The notes beneath the pieces are model-generated. The model saw only the letters and a program-made list of their open reading frames with translations. It was not told the origin of the DNA and did not search any database. From NCBI RefSeq assembly GCF_041321095.1, contig NZ_JBGGWE010000001.1, forward strand, positions 310,001 to 374,000: a DNA stretch of 64,000 nucleotides, in the 5' to 3' direction. The position numbers and the translations under genes are program-made. This stretch comes from Fibrella arboris (GTDB lineage: Bacteria; Bacteroidota; Bacteroidia; Cytophagales; Spirosomataceae). This document shows positions 24,351 through 33,373 of the stretch, piece after piece. Numbering within the stretch: the stretch's first letter is position 1; every line of letters begins with the position of its first letter.

Positions 24351-24788
24351 TTATGTTCTTAGCCGCCCGAAAAAGTTCGTCATCAAAGCGCTGCTTTCAT
24401 CGGCTAAAATGCCTGTCTCTACCCTTGTTTTTGGATGCATCGGCGACGGACTCAGCCGCGAGTAACCACGTTTAGGATCGTCGGCACCGATGACCAGCCG
24501 ACCAAGCTGCGCCCAGAAAATGGCACCTGCGCACATTACGCAAGGTTCGAGCGTAACATAAAGTGTACAGTTTGTCAGGTATTTACCACCCAGCGCCTGT
24601 GTAGCGGCCGTAATAGCGATTATTTCGGCATGGGCCGTTACATCGTTCAGTCGCTCGGTCTGATTACGCCCTTTTCCGATAATACGGTTCTGGCAAACAA
24701 CCAACGCGCCAACCGGGATCTCGCCCATGTCGGCCGCTTCTTCAGCCAGCGAAAGGGCTATCTCCATAAAGTACTCGTCGGTGAACAT
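24351..24788 (-). CDS. tadA: tRNA-adenosine deaminase / nucleoside deaminase (TadA-like)
   Basis: A 145-residue protein with the zinc deaminase motifs TAHAEIIAI (HAE) and PCVMCAGAIFWAQLGRLVIG (PCxxC), followed by a GYSRLSPS segment and the C-terminal SALMTNFFGRLR. TadA makes inosine at position 34 of tRNA-Arg(ACG). The C-terminal part differs somewhat from classical TadA, so a guanine or other nucleoside deaminase is possible. It is divergent from the nuclease-like gene at 24866. Confidence 0.85.
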   Translation of the reverse strand: MFTDEYFMEIALSLAEEAADMGEIPVGALVVCQNRIIGKGRNQTERLNDVTAHAEIIAITAATQALGGKYLTNCTLYVTLEPCVMCAGAIFWAQLGRLVIGADDPKRGYSRLSPSPMHPKTRVETGILADESSALMTNFFGRLRT

Positions 24789-24804
24789 GGCGAACGCTTT
24801 TGGT

Positions 24805-24847
24805 CAAAAATACTTATTCGTCAGACACCATATGATGCCTACTTTTG
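24805..24847. promoter_or_regulatory. Two divergent -7 (TAnnTTTG) elements
   Basis: On the minus strand TATTTTTG (24805-24812) precedes tadA by about 17 nt. On the plus strand TACTTTTG (24840-24847) precedes the 24866 gene by about 18 nt. Both match the Bacteroidota -7 consensus; clear -33 elements were not found. Both transcripts would have very short leaders. Confidence 0.4.
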
Positions 24848-24865
24848 TGTTAGTATTATCGCCCT

Positions 24866-25354
24866 ATGTCTGATCTGATTAACTACCGACTAGTGTATCC
24901 AGACCCTCGCGAATCTGAAATCAATCAGACAGGGGGTTACGTGGAAATACATATCACGCACCACAATCACGAGACTGAGCGTAATGTGGCAACAGCTATT
25001 CTGTTAGCAAAGCTGGGCTACAAAGTGCGCTTGTTACCAATTGACACTACACCTTACGCAAAAAACCCAGACGCTTATTTTCTTAACGAAGAAATTGAAG
25101 TAGAATTCAAACATAACCTTACGCCCACTCGATCAGCTATAGAAGAAGCAATCCGTAAAGGTCGCCATCAAGCAAACTACCTTGTAATCCACATTCTAAG
25201 CAAGGTGTCGGCAGCTGACATAAGGTCAGCAATTATCGGTCGAATGAAGTTTACTAAGAATGTCCGTAAACTCTGGATTATCCGGGATGAGAAGGTAATT
25301 ACACTAACACGTGAAGAAATCTACGACGGAACAATTGCGCTAAAAATACAATGA
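24866..25354 (+). CDS. Small lone PD-(D/E)XK nuclease-like protein (CdiA/MuF toxin-domain type)
   Basis: A 162-residue protein without a signal peptide. The pattern HETERNVATAILLAKLGYKV, then NPDAYFL (P68-D69), then EVEFK (E80, K82), fits a PD-(D/E)XK core. The following helix with IEEAIRKGRHQANYLVIHI resembles the tRNase-type C-terminal domains of CdiA-like and phage MuF-like toxins, here as a free protein. Composition is clearly AT-rich against tadA and uvrB on either side, which suggests transfer. No immunity or antitoxin gene is adjacent. Function as a nuclease is inferred. Confidence 0.55.
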   Translation: MSDLINYRLVYPDPRESEINQTGGYVEIHITHHNHETERNVATAILLAKLGYKVRLLPIDTTPYAKNPDAYFLNEEIEVEFKHNLTPTRSAIEEAIRKGRHQANYLVIHILSKVSAADIRSAIIGRMKFTKNVRKLWIIRDEKVITLTREEIYDGTIALKIQ

Positions 25355-25388
25355 GGTGACGCTAAAACCGGCCGGTTACGTCACCTCA
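25352..25388 (+). terminator. Stem-loop at the end of the nuclease-like gene
   Basis: TGAGGTGACG (25352-25361, including the stop TGA) pairs with CGTCACCTCA (25379-25388), with an inner AACCGGCCGGTT palindrome. There is no T run. It is a candidate terminator. Confidence 0.55.
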
Positions 25389-25480
25389 AGGTCATGGGCG
25401 GGGATCTCTCCCCATCCAATACAAAGATATAATACGATCAGTACAAACGAAAATTACTGTCAATAGTAACTTTTCAGCAA

Positions 25481-27502
25481 CTACACCTTCTCCTCCTTCA
25501 ACTTATCGCGGAGTTGGAAAAGCTCATCGCGGAGGCGGGCAGCTTCCATAAAGTCGAGGTCTTTGGCGGCGCGTTCCATGCGTGCCTGCGTTTCTTTCAC
25601 CAGTTGCTGCAGGTCGTTCTTACCCATATACTGCACAACCGGATCAGCCGCAATGTTGATCTCGTCGGGCTCCACGTAGAACTGCTTCGGTTTCGAGTCG
25701 GCCACTTTGGTTTGCCCCATGATCGACTCACGCGATTTAAGCACTGTTTTGGGTGTAATGCCGTTCGCGATGTTATAGTCCGTTTGAATGGCACGGCGGC
25801 GATTTGTTTCGTCGATCGCTTTTTCCATTGATCCGGTGATCCGGTCGGCGTACATCAGCACCCGTCCATTCGCGTTTCGGGCGGCCCGGCCAATGGTCTG
25901 GATCAACGACCGGATGTCGCGCAGGAAACCTTCTTTATCGGCGTCCATGATGGCCACCAGCGACACTTCGGGCAGGTCAAGCCCTTCACGCAGCAGGTTC
26001 ACGCCCACCAGCACATCGAAATTACCGAGCCGCAGGTCGCGCAGGATTTCAACCCGGTCGAGGGTTTTTACCTCCGAGTGGATGTAGCGCGTTTTGATGC
26101 CGACCCGCTCCAGGTACTTGCTCAGTTCCTCGGCCATTCGCTTGGTCAGCGTGGTGATCAGTACGCGCTCGTTTTTCTTGATGCGAGCATCCACTTCTTC
26201 CAGCAGATCATCAATCTGGTTCAGGCTGGGACGTACCTCGATCTCTGGATCAAGCAGCCCCGTTGGGCGAATAAGCTGCTCCACCACGACGCCTTCACTT
26301 TTGCGCAGTTCATAATCCGATGGGGTGGCCGACACATAAACGGTTTGCGGGGTGAGGTCTTCAAACTCCTGAAAGGTCAGCGGGCGGTTATCCATCGCCG
26401 ACGGGAGCCGGAATCCGTAATCGACCAGCGCTACTTTACGCGACCGGTCACCACCCCACATAGCGCGGATCTGCGGAATAGTCACGTGACTTTCGTCGAC
26501 CACCATCAGGAAATCGTCGGGAAAATAATCGAGCAAACAGAACGGGCGCTGGCCGGGCTGACGACGATCGAAATAACGCGAGTAGTTCTCGATACCCGAG
26601 CAGTAGCCCAGTTCGCGCATCATTTCCAGGTCGAATTCGGTCCGTTCCTTGATCCGTTCGGCTTCCTGCTCGCGGAATTCACTCTCGAAAAACTTGATCT
26701 GCGCTACCAGATCATCCTGGATTTGATGGATAGCCCCATTCAACGTATCGCGACCCGTTACGAAGAGGTTGGCCGGAAAGATCGTAATCAGTTTCTCTTC
26801 CGACAGTTTTTTACCCGTTCCGGGGTCAATGCGCTGAATGGTTTCTATTTCATCGCCGAAGAAAATAAACCGGTACGCGAAGTCGGCATAGGCCACGTAC
26901 AGATCAACGGTGTCCCCTTTAACCCGGAAGTTGCCCCGCTGAAAATCACCTTCCGTGCGGCTGTAAAGAATGCTGACCAGCTTATGCAGAAACTGGTTCC
27001 GGCTGATCCGTTCGCCCACGCCCACCCGAATCACGCTATTCTTGAATTCTTCGGGGTTACCCATGCCGTAAATACACGACACCGACGCAATTACGATCAC
27101 ATCGCGCCGGCCGCTCATCAGCGCCGACGTGGCCGCCAGCCGTAGCTTATCGATCTCTTCGTTGATCTGGAGGTCTTTCTCGATATACGTACCGGTGGTG
27201 GCGATATAGGCCTCGGGCTGGTAGTAGTCGTAATAGGAGATGAAATACTCGACGGCGTTGTTGGGGAAGAACTGTTTGAACTCGCCGTAGAGCTGTGCTG
27301 CCAGGGTTTTGTTATGGCTCAGGACAAGCGTAGGGCGGTTGGTCCGGGCAATCAGGTTGGCCACCGTGAAGGTTTTACCAGATCCGGTGACCCCCAGCAG
27401 TACCTGCGCCGGTTCATTGTTATTGATACCTTTAACCAGCTCTTCAATGGCTTTGGGCTGATCACCGGTCGGTTGAAAGTCAGAGGTTAATTCAAAGTTC
27501 AT
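25481..27502 (-). CDS. uvrB: Excinuclease ABC subunit B
   Basis: A 673-residue protein with Walker A GVTGSGKTFTVANLI, the beta-hairpin region YYDYYQPEAYI, DESHVTIPQIRAMW (Walker B), helicase motifs V and VI (VGVNLLREGLDLPEV, QTIGRAARNANGRVLMYAD) and a C-terminal UVR domain (MERAAKDLDFMEAARLRDEL). It loads at DNA damage with UvrA and recruits UvrC in nucleotide excision repair. It stands alone here. Confidence 0.98.
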   Translation of the reverse strand: MNFELTSDFQPTGDQPKAIEELVKGINNNEPAQVLLGVTGSGKTFTVANLIARTNRPTLVLSHNKTLAAQLYGEFKQFFPNNAVEYFISYYDYYQPEAYIATTGTYIEKDLQINEEIDKLRLAATSALMSGRRDVIVIASVSCIYGMGNPEEFKNSVIRVGVGERISRNQFLHKLVSILYSRTEGDFQRGNFRVKGDTVDLYVAYADFAYRFIFFGDEIETIQRIDPGTGKKLSEEKLITIFPANLFVTGRDTLNGAIHQIQDDLVAQIKFFESEFREQEAERIKERTEFDLEMMRELGYCSGIENYSRYFDRRQPGQRPFCLLDYFPDDFLMVVDESHVTIPQIRAMWGGDRSRKVALVDYGFRLPSAMDNRPLTFQEFEDLTPQTVYVSATPSDYELRKSEGVVVEQLIRPTGLLDPEIEVRPSLNQIDDLLEEVDARIKKNERVLITTLTKRMAEELSKYLERVGIKTRYIHSEVKTLDRVEILRDLRLGNFDVLVGVNLLREGLDLPEVSLVAIMDADKEGFLRDIRSLIQTIGRAARNANGRVLMYADRITGSMEKAIDETNRRRAIQTDYNIANGITPKTVLKSRESIMGQTKVADSKPKQFYVEPDEINIAADPVVQYMGKNDLQQLVKETQARMERAAKDLDFMEAARLRDELFQLRDKLKEEKV

Positions 27503-27680
27503 CAGCGTTGTTGCTCCAGGTTGGCGTAATCCACCAATTTACGAATAAACTAGCCAACAGGCAAGGTCGTTTCAGAAAGAAGTAATTTGAGTTGATAACC
27601 GCTCAGGTACGTTGCCTTTACCCAAACCTTTTCTACCCTGGCAAGTTGGTGCATCATGGCCTTTAGCCTGATTGATCACA

Positions 27681-28679
27681 ATGCCTATCTCAAAAACGAC
27701 GTTCACGAATCCGTTGCTTTCCTATGGCCCCGACCCCTGGGCAGCCTGCCATGACGGGTTTTATTACTACACGCATTCGACCCGTACCAACCTCACTATC
27801 TGGAAGACGCGCGACATTGCTGATCTGGCCAACGCCGAGCAGAAGATTGTCTGGAACGTACCTGCCGACGGCCCCTTCTCGAAAAATATGTGGGCCCCCG
27901 AGCTGCACTACCTCGACGATGGAACGGGTAACAAATGCTGGTACGCTTACCTCAGCGCGGGTGCAGACCGGGATGCGGGCGATCAGCGAATATGGGTGCT
28001 GGAAAACAGAGATTGTGACCCGCTGCAAGGCGAGTGGCGCATGAAGTGCGAACTCACCACACCCGATGGGAAATGGGGGATCGACGGCACCGTTATCGAC
28101 CTGGATGGCCAACTGCTGCTGGCCTGGTCGGGTTGGGAGGGCGACGAGAATCGGCAGCAGAATATCTACCTCTGCCGCCTGAGCAATCCCTGGACCTGCG
28201 TGGGCGACCGGCTGCTCCTGTCTGAGCCAACTTTGCCCTGGGAGCGTCACAACCACGACCCTGACCCCGAGAGCAAACGTAACCAGGTGCTGGTGAATGA
28301 AGCGCCTGCCTTCATGCGCCATCACGATCAGCTATTCATCGTTTATTCGGCCAGTGGCTGCTGGACAGACGAATACGCCATGGGGCTGCTAACGGCTAAA
28401 ATCGATAGTGACCTGATGAATGCATCGTCATGGACCAAAGCGCAGGAACCGGTCTTCAAAACGTCGGTGCATAACGGCTCTTTCGGGCCGGGACATGGCT
28501 GCGTTTTTCACACCGAATCCGGGCAAACCTGGCTCCTCTATCACGCGAATCCCGGCCCGAATAAGGGCTGCGAAAACGAACGTAATCCACGCCTACAGCG
28601 CATTCACTGGCACCACGACGGAACACCAAATTTTGGTATTCCAGCGGCGGAAAAAAGGGAGATGGAACGGCCTGCTTGA
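27681..28679 (+). CDS. Glycoside hydrolase family 43 protein
   Basis: A 332-residue protein from ATG 27681. It opens NPLLSYGPDPWAACHDGFYY, with the catalytic base Asp of GH43 in GPDPW. It continues with MWAPELHYLDDGTGNKCWYA, WGIDGTVIDLDGQLLLAWSG (the pKa-modulating Asp) and VNEAPAFMRHHDQLFIVYSA (the Glu). There is no signal peptide, so the enzyme is probably cytoplasmic or exported by an unseen route. Family members remove arabinose or xylose from plant polysaccharides. No SusC/D pair is nearby. Confidence 0.9.
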   Translation: MPISKTTFTNPLLSYGPDPWAACHDGFYYYTHSTRTNLTIWKTRDIADLANAEQKIVWNVPADGPFSKNMWAPELHYLDDGTGNKCWYAYLSAGADRDAGDQRIWVLENRDCDPLQGEWRMKCELTTPDGKWGIDGTVIDLDGQLLLAWSGWEGDENRQQNIYLCRLSNPWTCVGDRLLLSEPTLPWERHNHDPDPESKRNQVLVNEAPAFMRHHDQLFIVYSASGCWTDEYAMGLLTAKIDSDLMNASSWTKAQEPVFKTSVHNGSFGPGHGCVFHTESGQTWLLYHANPGPNKGCENERNPRLQRIHWHHDGTPNFGIPAAEKREMERPA

Positions 28680-28682
28680 TCT

Positions 28683-28838
28683 CCGTTGTCGCCTGCCTGT
28701 GGCGAGTGACCCTTAACTAGATGGCCTCTGGCCCGTTGGTAACTCATGACCCGGTTGACGATCAACATTCGGCATCATTTGACCAACGGGCCAGAGGCCC
28801 TAACGTTACAAGCAATCGCCACAGGCAAGCGACAACGG
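28683..28838. repeat. Nested inverted repeat between GH43 and M16 genes
   Basis: The outer arms 28683-28705 and 28816-28838 are complementary with one mismatch. The inner arms 28723-28740 and 28782-28799 (GGCCTCTGGCCCGTTGGT) are perfect. The inner loop is about 40 nt. It fills the gap between convergent genes, like the element at 3056-3348, but with different words. Confidence 0.88.
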
Positions 28839-28843
28839 TCCCT

Positions 28844-30220
28844 TTAAAATCCTTCTGCCTTAATCTCTTTCTCGGTGATGGTACCGTACTTTTTCACCTT
28901 ATCGCGAATGGCTTCAGCTTTGCCAATCAAGACAAACTGAAGCCTGTCTTTCGGAAAATACTGATCAATAATCTGCCGCGTTTTGGCCACCGTCAGGCCG
29001 TCGACGTTTTTCTGGAAATTGTTGATAAACGACTCATCGAAACCCAGGCTAAACATATCGGTAAGCAGGTTGGCCAGGCTACTGGCCGATTCGTAGCGAG
29101 GCGGGAAATCAGCTTTGACGTAGTTTTTGGCTGATGAGAGCGTTTTCTCGTCGATACCCGTCCGGTGCAGGCTGTCGAGCACTTGAAGGGCCATATCGAT
29201 GGCCTGGGTGGTGGTGCTGTTCTTTGTGAAGGTCGAGATGGCGAAGGTGCCGCTTTTCCGGAAAGTACCGAAGCGGCTGTTGGCCCCGTAGGTCAGGCCC
29301 GAATTTACCCGCAGGGCATCGTTCAGCCAGGATGTAAACCGGCCACCCAGAATGGTGTTGACCACCGTCACGGGAATGAAATCGGGGTTGTTTTGGGTGA
29401 TGCCTTTTCCTCCAATTAAAAACGTGGTTTCGCGGGCATCGTCTTTATTTACCAGCAGCACCCGGTTTTTATCGAAGGCAAACGTCGGTTCGGCAACCAC
29501 AGGCGAGGTGGCGGTGGCCGTTTTCCAGTTACCAAACAGATCGGTGAGGCGCTTCTTCATGGCCGCCGTGTCGAAATCGCCGACAAGGGCGATGGCCGCC
29601 CGATCGGTGGTGAAGTTCTTCTGGTAAAACTGCCGGGCATCGCTCGCCGAAATCGCCGAAACAGACGCGGGCGTTCCCGAAAGTGGATTGGCGTAGGGGT
29701 GCCCCTCGAAGACAAACCGGTTGAAATACGACCCCACTACCCCGCGTGGACTTTCTTTCTGCTGCGTGAGTTGAAGCAATTGCCGCTGTTTGTATTTATC
29801 GAACTCGCCCTGATCGAAGGTTGGCTTGGTGAGCACGTCCTGAATAATATCGAACAGCAGATCCTGATCTTTTACGGCGAACGAAGCAGTCATTTTGGCC
29901 ACCTCTTTGCCAGCAAATGTCTCTACGCTGGCCCCCACATATTCGATCTTTTCTTCGAGCTGCGCCTTCGTGTATTTCGAGCTTCCGAACAGCAGCGCCT
30001 GCGCTGTCATGTTGGCCAGGCCATACCGATTTCCATCCTGCACGGCGCCGGCATCGAATACGGCCGAGATGTTGATCAGCGGTACTTCGTGCTGCTCCAT
30101 CAGGTAAACCGTCAGGCCATTCTTCAGCTTAAATTTCTGGTAAGGTGGCACCTTGAACGTCTGTGCCATCGACGTACCCACCGCCACAAGGGCAATAATA
30201 AACGTGAATAGGTATCTCAT
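28844..30220 (-). CDS. M16 family peptidase, probable non-catalytic partner
   Basis: A 458-residue protein with a signal peptide (YLFTFIIALVAVGTSMA, then Q). It has the insulinase N- and C-domains (FKLKNGLTVYLMEQHEVPLI, then FKGKEV-type segments and TLSSAKNYVKADFPPRYES). The place of the HxxEH zinc site reads RYGLANMTAQALLFG, without the His and Glu. It also has R and Y residues late in the protein typical of the substrate-binding half. It is 24 nt downstream of the HxxEH-containing M16 gene, so the two form a heterodimeric periplasmic peptidase. Confidence 0.92.
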   Translation of the reverse strand: MRYLFTFIIALVAVGTSMAQTFKVPPYQKFKLKNGLTVYLMEQHEVPLINISAVFDAGAVQDGNRYGLANMTAQALLFGSSKYTKAQLEEKIEYVGASVETFAGKEVAKMTASFAVKDQDLLFDIIQDVLTKPTFDQGEFDKYKQRQLLQLTQQKESPRGVVGSYFNRFVFEGHPYANPLSGTPASVSAISASDARQFYQKNFTTDRAAIALVGDFDTAAMKKRLTDLFGNWKTATATSPVVAEPTFAFDKNRVLLVNKDDARETTFLIGGKGITQNNPDFIPVTVVNTILGGRFTSWLNDALRVNSGLTYGANSRFGTFRKSGTFAISTFTKNSTTTQAIDMALQVLDSLHRTGIDEKTLSSAKNYVKADFPPRYESASSLANLLTDMFSLGFDESFINNFQKNVDGLTVAKTRQIIDQYFPKDRLQFVLIGKAEAIRDKVKKYGTITEKEIKAEGF

Positions 30221-30244
30221 GTGATGTCGGATTGGGAAGCTCTG

Positions 30245-31588
30245 TTAGTTGTTTTTGGCCGGGTTTGGCTTCGGTTCCGGCAGCAGGTAGCCCACGGTGC
30301 GGTTGCGCTCGGTCAGGTACGTCCGGGCCACGCGCTGCACATCTTCTCTAGTCACTTTTTCGTAGAGCGACGGGGCTTCGTACAGTTTTTTGTAATCGCC
30401 AAAATACAGTTCATACGTACCCAGCGAATTGGCCTTTCCATTAATGGACTCCATGGTCCGGTAAAACTCCATCAGCTTCTGATTTTTCAGCTTTTGCAGC
30501 TCCACGTCCGTGATGCCTTCGTTGATCACCTTATCGATCTGGCGCAACACGGCCTGCTCCAGTTGTGGGGCTGTAACACCGCTGGCGGCAATGGCGTAGA
30601 TAGAAAACAGGCTCGGGTCGAACGACATATCGGCGTTGGTGAACACGCGCGATGAAATGGTTGAATCGAGCACCAGCGATTTCACCAGCCGCGACGAGTT
30701 ACCCGAACTGAGCACGCCACTGAGCAGATCGAGCGCATAGTAATCGGGGTGCCGCGAGGCGGGCGTGTGATACGCCAGCAGAATATTGGGCGTCGCTACA
30801 TCTTTGTAGGTCGTGGCCCGCCGTTCGCCGTTTTGAGGCGGCTCAACGGTGCGGAGGCTGTCGGGCAGTTTTTGCGCCGGAATTGGCGCTATATACTGTT
30901 CAGCCAGTTTCTTCACCTGTGCGGCTGTCACGTCGCCTACCACAACGGCCACGGCATTATTGGGCGAATAATACGTCTTGAAATACCGCTCCAGATCGGC
31001 CTGCGTCCATTTCTTGATGTCCGACTCGAAACCGATGACCGGAAACATATACGGGTGCTCCACAAACGCTACCGACTGTACTAATTCGCTCAGCACGCGG
31101 TAATTGCTGTTTTCCAGACCAGTGCTCCGTTCTGATAATACCACGCCGCGCTCGCTTTCCACCATTTTCGGGTCAATCGCCAGATCGCGAATCCGGTCGG
31201 CTTCGAGATCGAAGATCGTTTCGAGGGCACCGCTTTGAAACCAGTCGGTATAGACCGTCGTGTTTTCGGTGGTATACGCGTTGTTCGACCCGCCGTTGGC
31301 CTCCATGACCCGGTCGAACTGTTTGGGGCCATACTTCCTGGCGCCATTGAACATCATATGCTCGAAGAAATGCGACAGGCCGGTAATGCCGTGTACTTCA
31401 TTGCGCGAGCCTACTTTCCAGAATGAATAGAAATTGGCGTTGGGAATCGAGTGGTCTTCGAGGACCATGAATTTCATCCCGTTCTTGAGCGTGAACGTCT
31501 GCACGTCCTCGGCCTTAGGTTTATTCTGTGCCAGCACAACGCCCGCCGAGAGCGTTAGCGCCGCCAGCAGCCCTATCTTTTTGTTCAT
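30245..31588 (-). CDS. M16 family zinc peptidase, catalytic subunit
   Basis: A 447-residue protein with a signal peptide (IGLLAALTLSAGVVLA, then Q). The inverted zinc motif HFFEHMMF sits in GITGLSHFFEHMMFNGARKY, and the distal Glu is in the region after ETIFDLEADR. The Tyr-Arg pair at ERYFKTYYSPNNAVAVVVGD and a Lys/Pro/Asn-rich end complete it. It precedes its non-catalytic partner in one operon. It probably degrades peptides in the periplasm. Confidence 0.94.
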   Translation of the reverse strand: MNKKIGLLAALTLSAGVVLAQNKPKAEDVQTFTLKNGMKFMVLEDHSIPNANFYSFWKVGSRNEVHGITGLSHFFEHMMFNGARKYGPKQFDRVMEANGGSNNAYTTENTTVYTDWFQSGALETIFDLEADRIRDLAIDPKMVESERGVVLSERSTGLENSNYRVLSELVQSVAFVEHPYMFPVIGFESDIKKWTQADLERYFKTYYSPNNAVAVVVGDVTAAQVKKLAEQYIAPIPAQKLPDSLRTVEPPQNGERRATTYKDVATPNILLAYHTPASRHPDYYALDLLSGVLSSGNSSRLVKSLVLDSTISSRVFTNADMSFDPSLFSIYAIAASGVTAPQLEQAVLRQIDKVINEGITDVELQKLKNQKLMEFYRTMESINGKANSLGTYELYFGDYKKLYEAPSLYEKVTREDVQRVARTYLTERNRTVGYLLPEPKPNPAKNN

Positions 31589-31668
31589 GAGGAGATTTTA
31601 GTTTGGCGAAAACCTAAAACTAATGCCCGGTTCGCTCACGAACAATGCCTGAATGAAGTACGGTCATT

Positions 31669-33201
31669 TCAATGTACCAACGTCTGCATAAACCAACGTA
31701 CCCAGTTCAGCCGCTCCGGCTCATGGCCGATCCATTGCAGCACCACGAGGCCGGCCTCATCGTAGTCCATCCGTAGGCCCACAAAGGCGAGGTACTCATT
31801 CAGCACGGAATCGATGGGTACGTTGCTGGTGATGCAACTGTCGAAATACCAGTCCATAGGCTCGTCGGCTACTTCAGCCACAATGGCTCGGTAGTCATCG
31901 TATGTATAGCCGCGTGCGGGTTGGCCATTGTCAGCCGCACCGAAGCGCTGCCAGAGCAATCGCATCACATCGTCGAGCGCGCGTTCGTGGTTGAATTTCC
32001 GGCGCAGGTGCAGATCCAGAATCAGCGACACGATAGCCCCTTTGTGGTAGACCGACACTTTCCGATCGGGCACGCCACGAACGTACCCATCGAGCCATAG
32101 ATCCCACGACGATTCGGTCAGCGACAGCGAGGCCCGCCCCGCCTGCTCGACATGACGTTTCAGAATCACCAGCAGTTCTTTCAGATAAGCCGCATCATCG
32201 AACACGCCCGACCGGCGGAGCATCAGATCGCCGTAGTACGTGGTGATCCCTTCGGCCACAAAGCAGGTGGTAAAGTAGTTTTCGCGGGTAAAATCGTAGG
32301 GGGTCAGCTCGGCGGGACGAATCCGGCAGATGTTCCAGGCGTGGAATAGTTCGTGCGAGGCCACGCCCAACAGGTCGGTGTACAGGCCTGCGCCTTCAAC
32401 CGTTATGCCATCAGCAGCCAGGCCTTCCAGTTCAGGACCAAGTACCAGCACCGTGCTGTTCCTGTGCTCAACGCCGTGGTAATAGGGCACCGGCAACACA
32501 AGCGTCAGGAAATGGTATTCCGGTTCAGGGAAATCGCCGAACAGCCTGATCTGGGCTTCGGTAAACCGGGTGAAATCGGCTGTGATCTGGGCGGGGTCAA
32601 AAGCGGGCGGCAGCAGGTAATTCCAGCCCTGTACCCAAACCGTTACGGCAACCTCCCGCACTGTATAATGAATGGCCTGCAACGTACCTGAGGCAATCAG
32701 CGGACTGTCGACCAACGTGTAGTAGCTGCTGGCCAGTAGCGTTTTGTAGCCCTTTTGCGGAAGGCCACAGGCAATTTGCCAGCCATCGGGAATGTTGAGC
32801 GTGAGCGTACAGGCTTCATCCAGCCGACCTTCGGCATATACGCATAGGTTAACCGGATTGATGTACCAGAAATGCGATGAATCGGCGTAACTGCTCCCGG
32901 CGTCGAGCTTATGGTCACCGGCCACCAGTCCGAAATACGCATAACGTACCTGAACCGACGTAGCACCGTTTGTCTGCACCATCCAGCGATCTTTCGTCAC
33001 TTTCCGGTACGCCAACGGCTGATCGTCCTGATCAAAAACGGCAAATGACCGGATGTTTTTCGCGAAATGCTGCAACTCATATCGACCCGGTCGCCAGGCG
33101 GGCAACTGCAACGCAAGCGAATCGCCCGTCACAGCATCAATACGACAGCTGACGTCAATGTAATGGCTGCTTGGTTTGGCAACAGAAAGGGTGTAGTGCA
33201 T
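31669..33201 (-). CDS. M61 family metallopeptidase (glycyl aminopeptidase-like)
   Basis: A 510-residue protein from ATG 33201 (MHYTLSVAKPSSHYIDV). The N-terminal beta domain is followed by the zinc site GVASHELFHAWNICRIRP (HExxH) with FVAEGITTYYGDLMLRRSG supplying the third ligand. The C-terminal end is short and lacks the PDZ domain of longer members. There is no signal peptide. Family members remove N-terminal glycine or alanine from peptides. Confidence 0.91.
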   Translation of the reverse strand: MHYTLSVAKPSSHYIDVSCRIDAVTGDSLALQLPAWRPGRYELQHFAKNIRSFAVFDQDDQPLAYRKVTKDRWMVQTNGATSVQVRYAYFGLVAGDHKLDAGSSYADSSHFWYINPVNLCVYAEGRLDEACTLTLNIPDGWQIACGLPQKGYKTLLASSYYTLVDSPLIASGTLQAIHYTVREVAVTVWVQGWNYLLPPAFDPAQITADFTRFTEAQIRLFGDFPEPEYHFLTLVLPVPYYHGVEHRNSTVLVLGPELEGLAADGITVEGAGLYTDLLGVASHELFHAWNICRIRPAELTPYDFTRENYFTTCFVAEGITTYYGDLMLRRSGVFDDAAYLKELLVILKRHVEQAGRASLSLTESSWDLWLDGYVRGVPDRKVSVYHKGAIVSLILDLHLRRKFNHERALDDVMRLLWQRFGAADNGQPARGYTYDDYRAIVAEVADEPMDWYFDSCITSNVPIDSVLNEYLAFVGLRMDYDEAGLVVLQWIGHEPERLNWVRWFMQTLVH

Positions 33202-33246
33202 GATAAACCTATAAGGGCCTGGCGACCTTATAGGTTTCCACAAGTT

Positions 33247-33273
33247 CGCTAATCCAGGTCAATATAACACGGC
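33247..33273 (-). pseudogene. Remnant copy of the TspO gene 3' end
   Basis: On the minus strand this reads Pro-Cys-Tyr-Ile-Asp-Leu-Asp-stop. The TspO gene at 33374 ends Pro-Tyr-Tyr-Ile-Asp-Leu-Asp-stop. Over 27 nt the two copies differ at five positions, mostly third codon bases. The copies lie on either side of a hairpin element (33290-33353). Only this short tail remains of the second copy. Confidence 0.6.
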
Positions 33274-33289
33274 GGCCGGGTGCTATACG

Positions 33290-33353
33290 GGTTGCTTTTG
33301 CAGCTGGCTGACGCATGGCCCTTCGACAGCGCGAAGCCAGATGCAAAGCAACC
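33290..33353. repeat. Imperfect hairpin of the GCTTCGCGA family
   Basis: The arms 33290-33309 and 33335-33353 pair with one bulge and a mismatch. The centre holds GGCCCTTCGACAGCGCGAAGCC, the family core, on the strand opposite to the 15.3- and 34.4-kb copies. It lies between M61 and TspO and shares TTGCTTTTGC and GCCAGATGCAAA with the 34.4-kb copy. Confidence 0.75.
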
Positions 33354-33373
33354 TAGAGCGACAGCACAACCGC

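Noticed and set aside
26078..27145. Plus-strand open frame of 355 codons opposite uvrB
   Set aside because: Shadow of uvrB, which is unmistakable on the other strand.
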